From contig DAIMZI010000010.1 of assembly GCA_036734025.1 (NCBI GenBank), positions 1 through 64,000 of the forward strand: a stretch of DNA of 64,000 bases. The letters run 5' to 3'. The notes under the pieces were generated by a model, which saw only the letters and a program-made list of their open reading frames with translations, did no database searches and was not told the origin of the DNA. The position numbers and the translations under genes were made by a program. This stretch comes from DAIMZI01 sp036734025 (lineage in GTDB: Bacteria > Pseudomonadota > Alphaproteobacteria > Rhizobiales > Rhodomicrobiaceae). Shown one piece after another: positions 63,524 to 64,000 of the stretch; the first letter of the stretch is position 1; the number at the start of each line of letters is the position of its first letter.

Positions 63524-64000
63524 TTACAGGCCCTTGAGCAACTCGGCCAGATAGACCTGGCGGTCGGCCCACATCTTCTGAACGGCTTCGCGGTCCATCA
63601 CGCGGATCGTCGATCCGCTCTGGGTCATGCGCTTGGCCACCTGCGGGTCGGCGAACATGGCCGGGATACGCGCGGCGAGGAACTCGACAACGGCCGGCGG
63701 CGTGCCCTTGCGCGCCATGATCCCGCGGAAATTGACAGAGCTGTCATCGACGTCGATGCCCTGCTCCTTCAGCGTCGGCACATCCGGCAGGAAGTCCTTG
63801 TCGCGCTCCAGATCGGCGACGGCGAGCACCTTGATCGTCCCGGCCTCGGCGGCGCGATAGGCGTCCGACAGATTGTTGATGCCGGCCATGACGTCACCTG
63901 CGACAACGGCCTGAAGTGCAGCGGTGCCGCCCTTGGGGTTGGGCACATACTGCATGCTGGTGCCCGTGGCCTTCTCGATTTGCAGCGCGGCGATGTGGTG
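63524..64000 (-). CDS. Tripartite tricarboxylate transporter binding protein (TctC/Bug), partial
   Basis: The N-terminal part lies beyond the window; about 159 residues are visible in a frame open to the edge. Bug-family features are FVPNPKGG-like (YVPNPKGGTAALQAV), AGDVMAGINNLSDAYRAAEAG, KVLAVADLERDKDFLPDVPT and the C-terminal FRGIMARKGTPPAVV segment. It should bind a carboxylate in the periplasm for the TctAB permease. Same strand and 57 bp before the aldehyde dehydrogenase gene, so probably feeds the same pathway. Confidence 0.88.
   Translation of the reverse strand, partial: HHIAALQIEKATGTSMQYVPNPKGGTAALQAVVAGDVMAGINNLSDAYRAAEAGTIKVLAVADLERDKDFLPDVPTLKEQGIDVDDSSVNFRGIMARKGTPPAVVEFLAARIPAMFADPQVAKRMTQSGSTIRVMDREAVQKMWADRQVYLAELLKGL

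Overview
The window is one contiguous stretch of a high-GC alphaproteobacterial chromosome. The evidence is an L21 ribosomal protein with a long Ala/Lys-rich helix-hairpin-helix extension, ftsQ-ftsA-ftsZ-lpxC synteny, an FtsZ that ends in a [12 protein letters not shown] tail, CsgH-type curli genes and polyhydroxybutyrate (PHB) metabolism genes. The genus cannot be fixed from sequence alone. I see no integrase, transposase, phage module, CRISPR array or obvious compositional island, so this reads as core genome with several accessory loci.

Layout. 1-4750: tRNA-Ser(CGA), rplU-rpmA behind a strong sigma70 promoter, an AsmA-like protein and Fe-type superoxide dismutase. 5015-10514: ftsQ, ftsA, ftsZ and lpxC, without the mur/ddl genes that usually lie upstream. 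10643-15438 (minus): a complete N-acetylglutaminylglutamine amide (NAGGN) osmoprotectant operon of asnO-type amidotransferase, ngg synthetase and M42 peptidase. 15993-23290: a YhdP-like AsmA/DUF3971 protein, a single-cysteine Bcp peroxiredoxin, a Sel1-like exported protein, an orphan TAXI binding protein and a PCu(A)C copper chaperone. 23426-30127: a PIF1-like helicase translationally coupled to dapC, then ftsK and lolA. 30303-30452: a well-formed small-RNA candidate with its own terminator. 30519-37485: xth, a cyclic-nucleotide-binding protein, an OmpR-type response regulator, an L,D-transpeptidase, an unknown protein, oxidoreductases, and 3-hydroxybutyrate dehydrogenase coupled to a patatin. 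37526-41038: leuA, then two curlin-repeat subunits flanking csgH. 41067-50995: cytochrome P450, SH3 protein, intracellular PHB depolymerase, GlcG-like protein, ArnT-like glycosyltransferase, gamma-glutamyltransferase and malic enzyme. 51029-55007: RlpA-like protein, LrgB/LrgA, nucleotide-sugar epimerase, proC and a YbjN protein. 55232-57370: ECF sigma factor with its anti-sigma factor, divergent from a DUF4168 protein, then ubiK. 57641-60424: lgt, a divergent FRG-domain protein and a MidA/NDUFAF7 methyltransferase. 60462-64000 (minus): an AMP-forming CoA ligase, an acylating aldehyde dehydrogenase and a truncated TctC/Bug binding protein, which look like a carboxylate or organosulfonate uptake and activation locus.

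Themes that join the genes are envelope biogenesis (LpxC, LolA, AsmA/YhdP proteins, Lgt, ArnT-like, L,D-transpeptidase, RlpA), division and chromosome segregation (FtsQAZ, FtsK), stress and storage (NAGGN, SOD, Bcp, ECF sigma, PHB turnover) and an extracellular amyloid (curlin). The items I consider least explained are the structured RNA before xth, the regular ten-repeat curlin locus, the FRG protein placed between two housekeeping genes, the helicase with an added DNA-binding tail, and the second short RNA/terminator upstream of the NAGGN operon. No wholly new multi-gene system is proven by the sequence.
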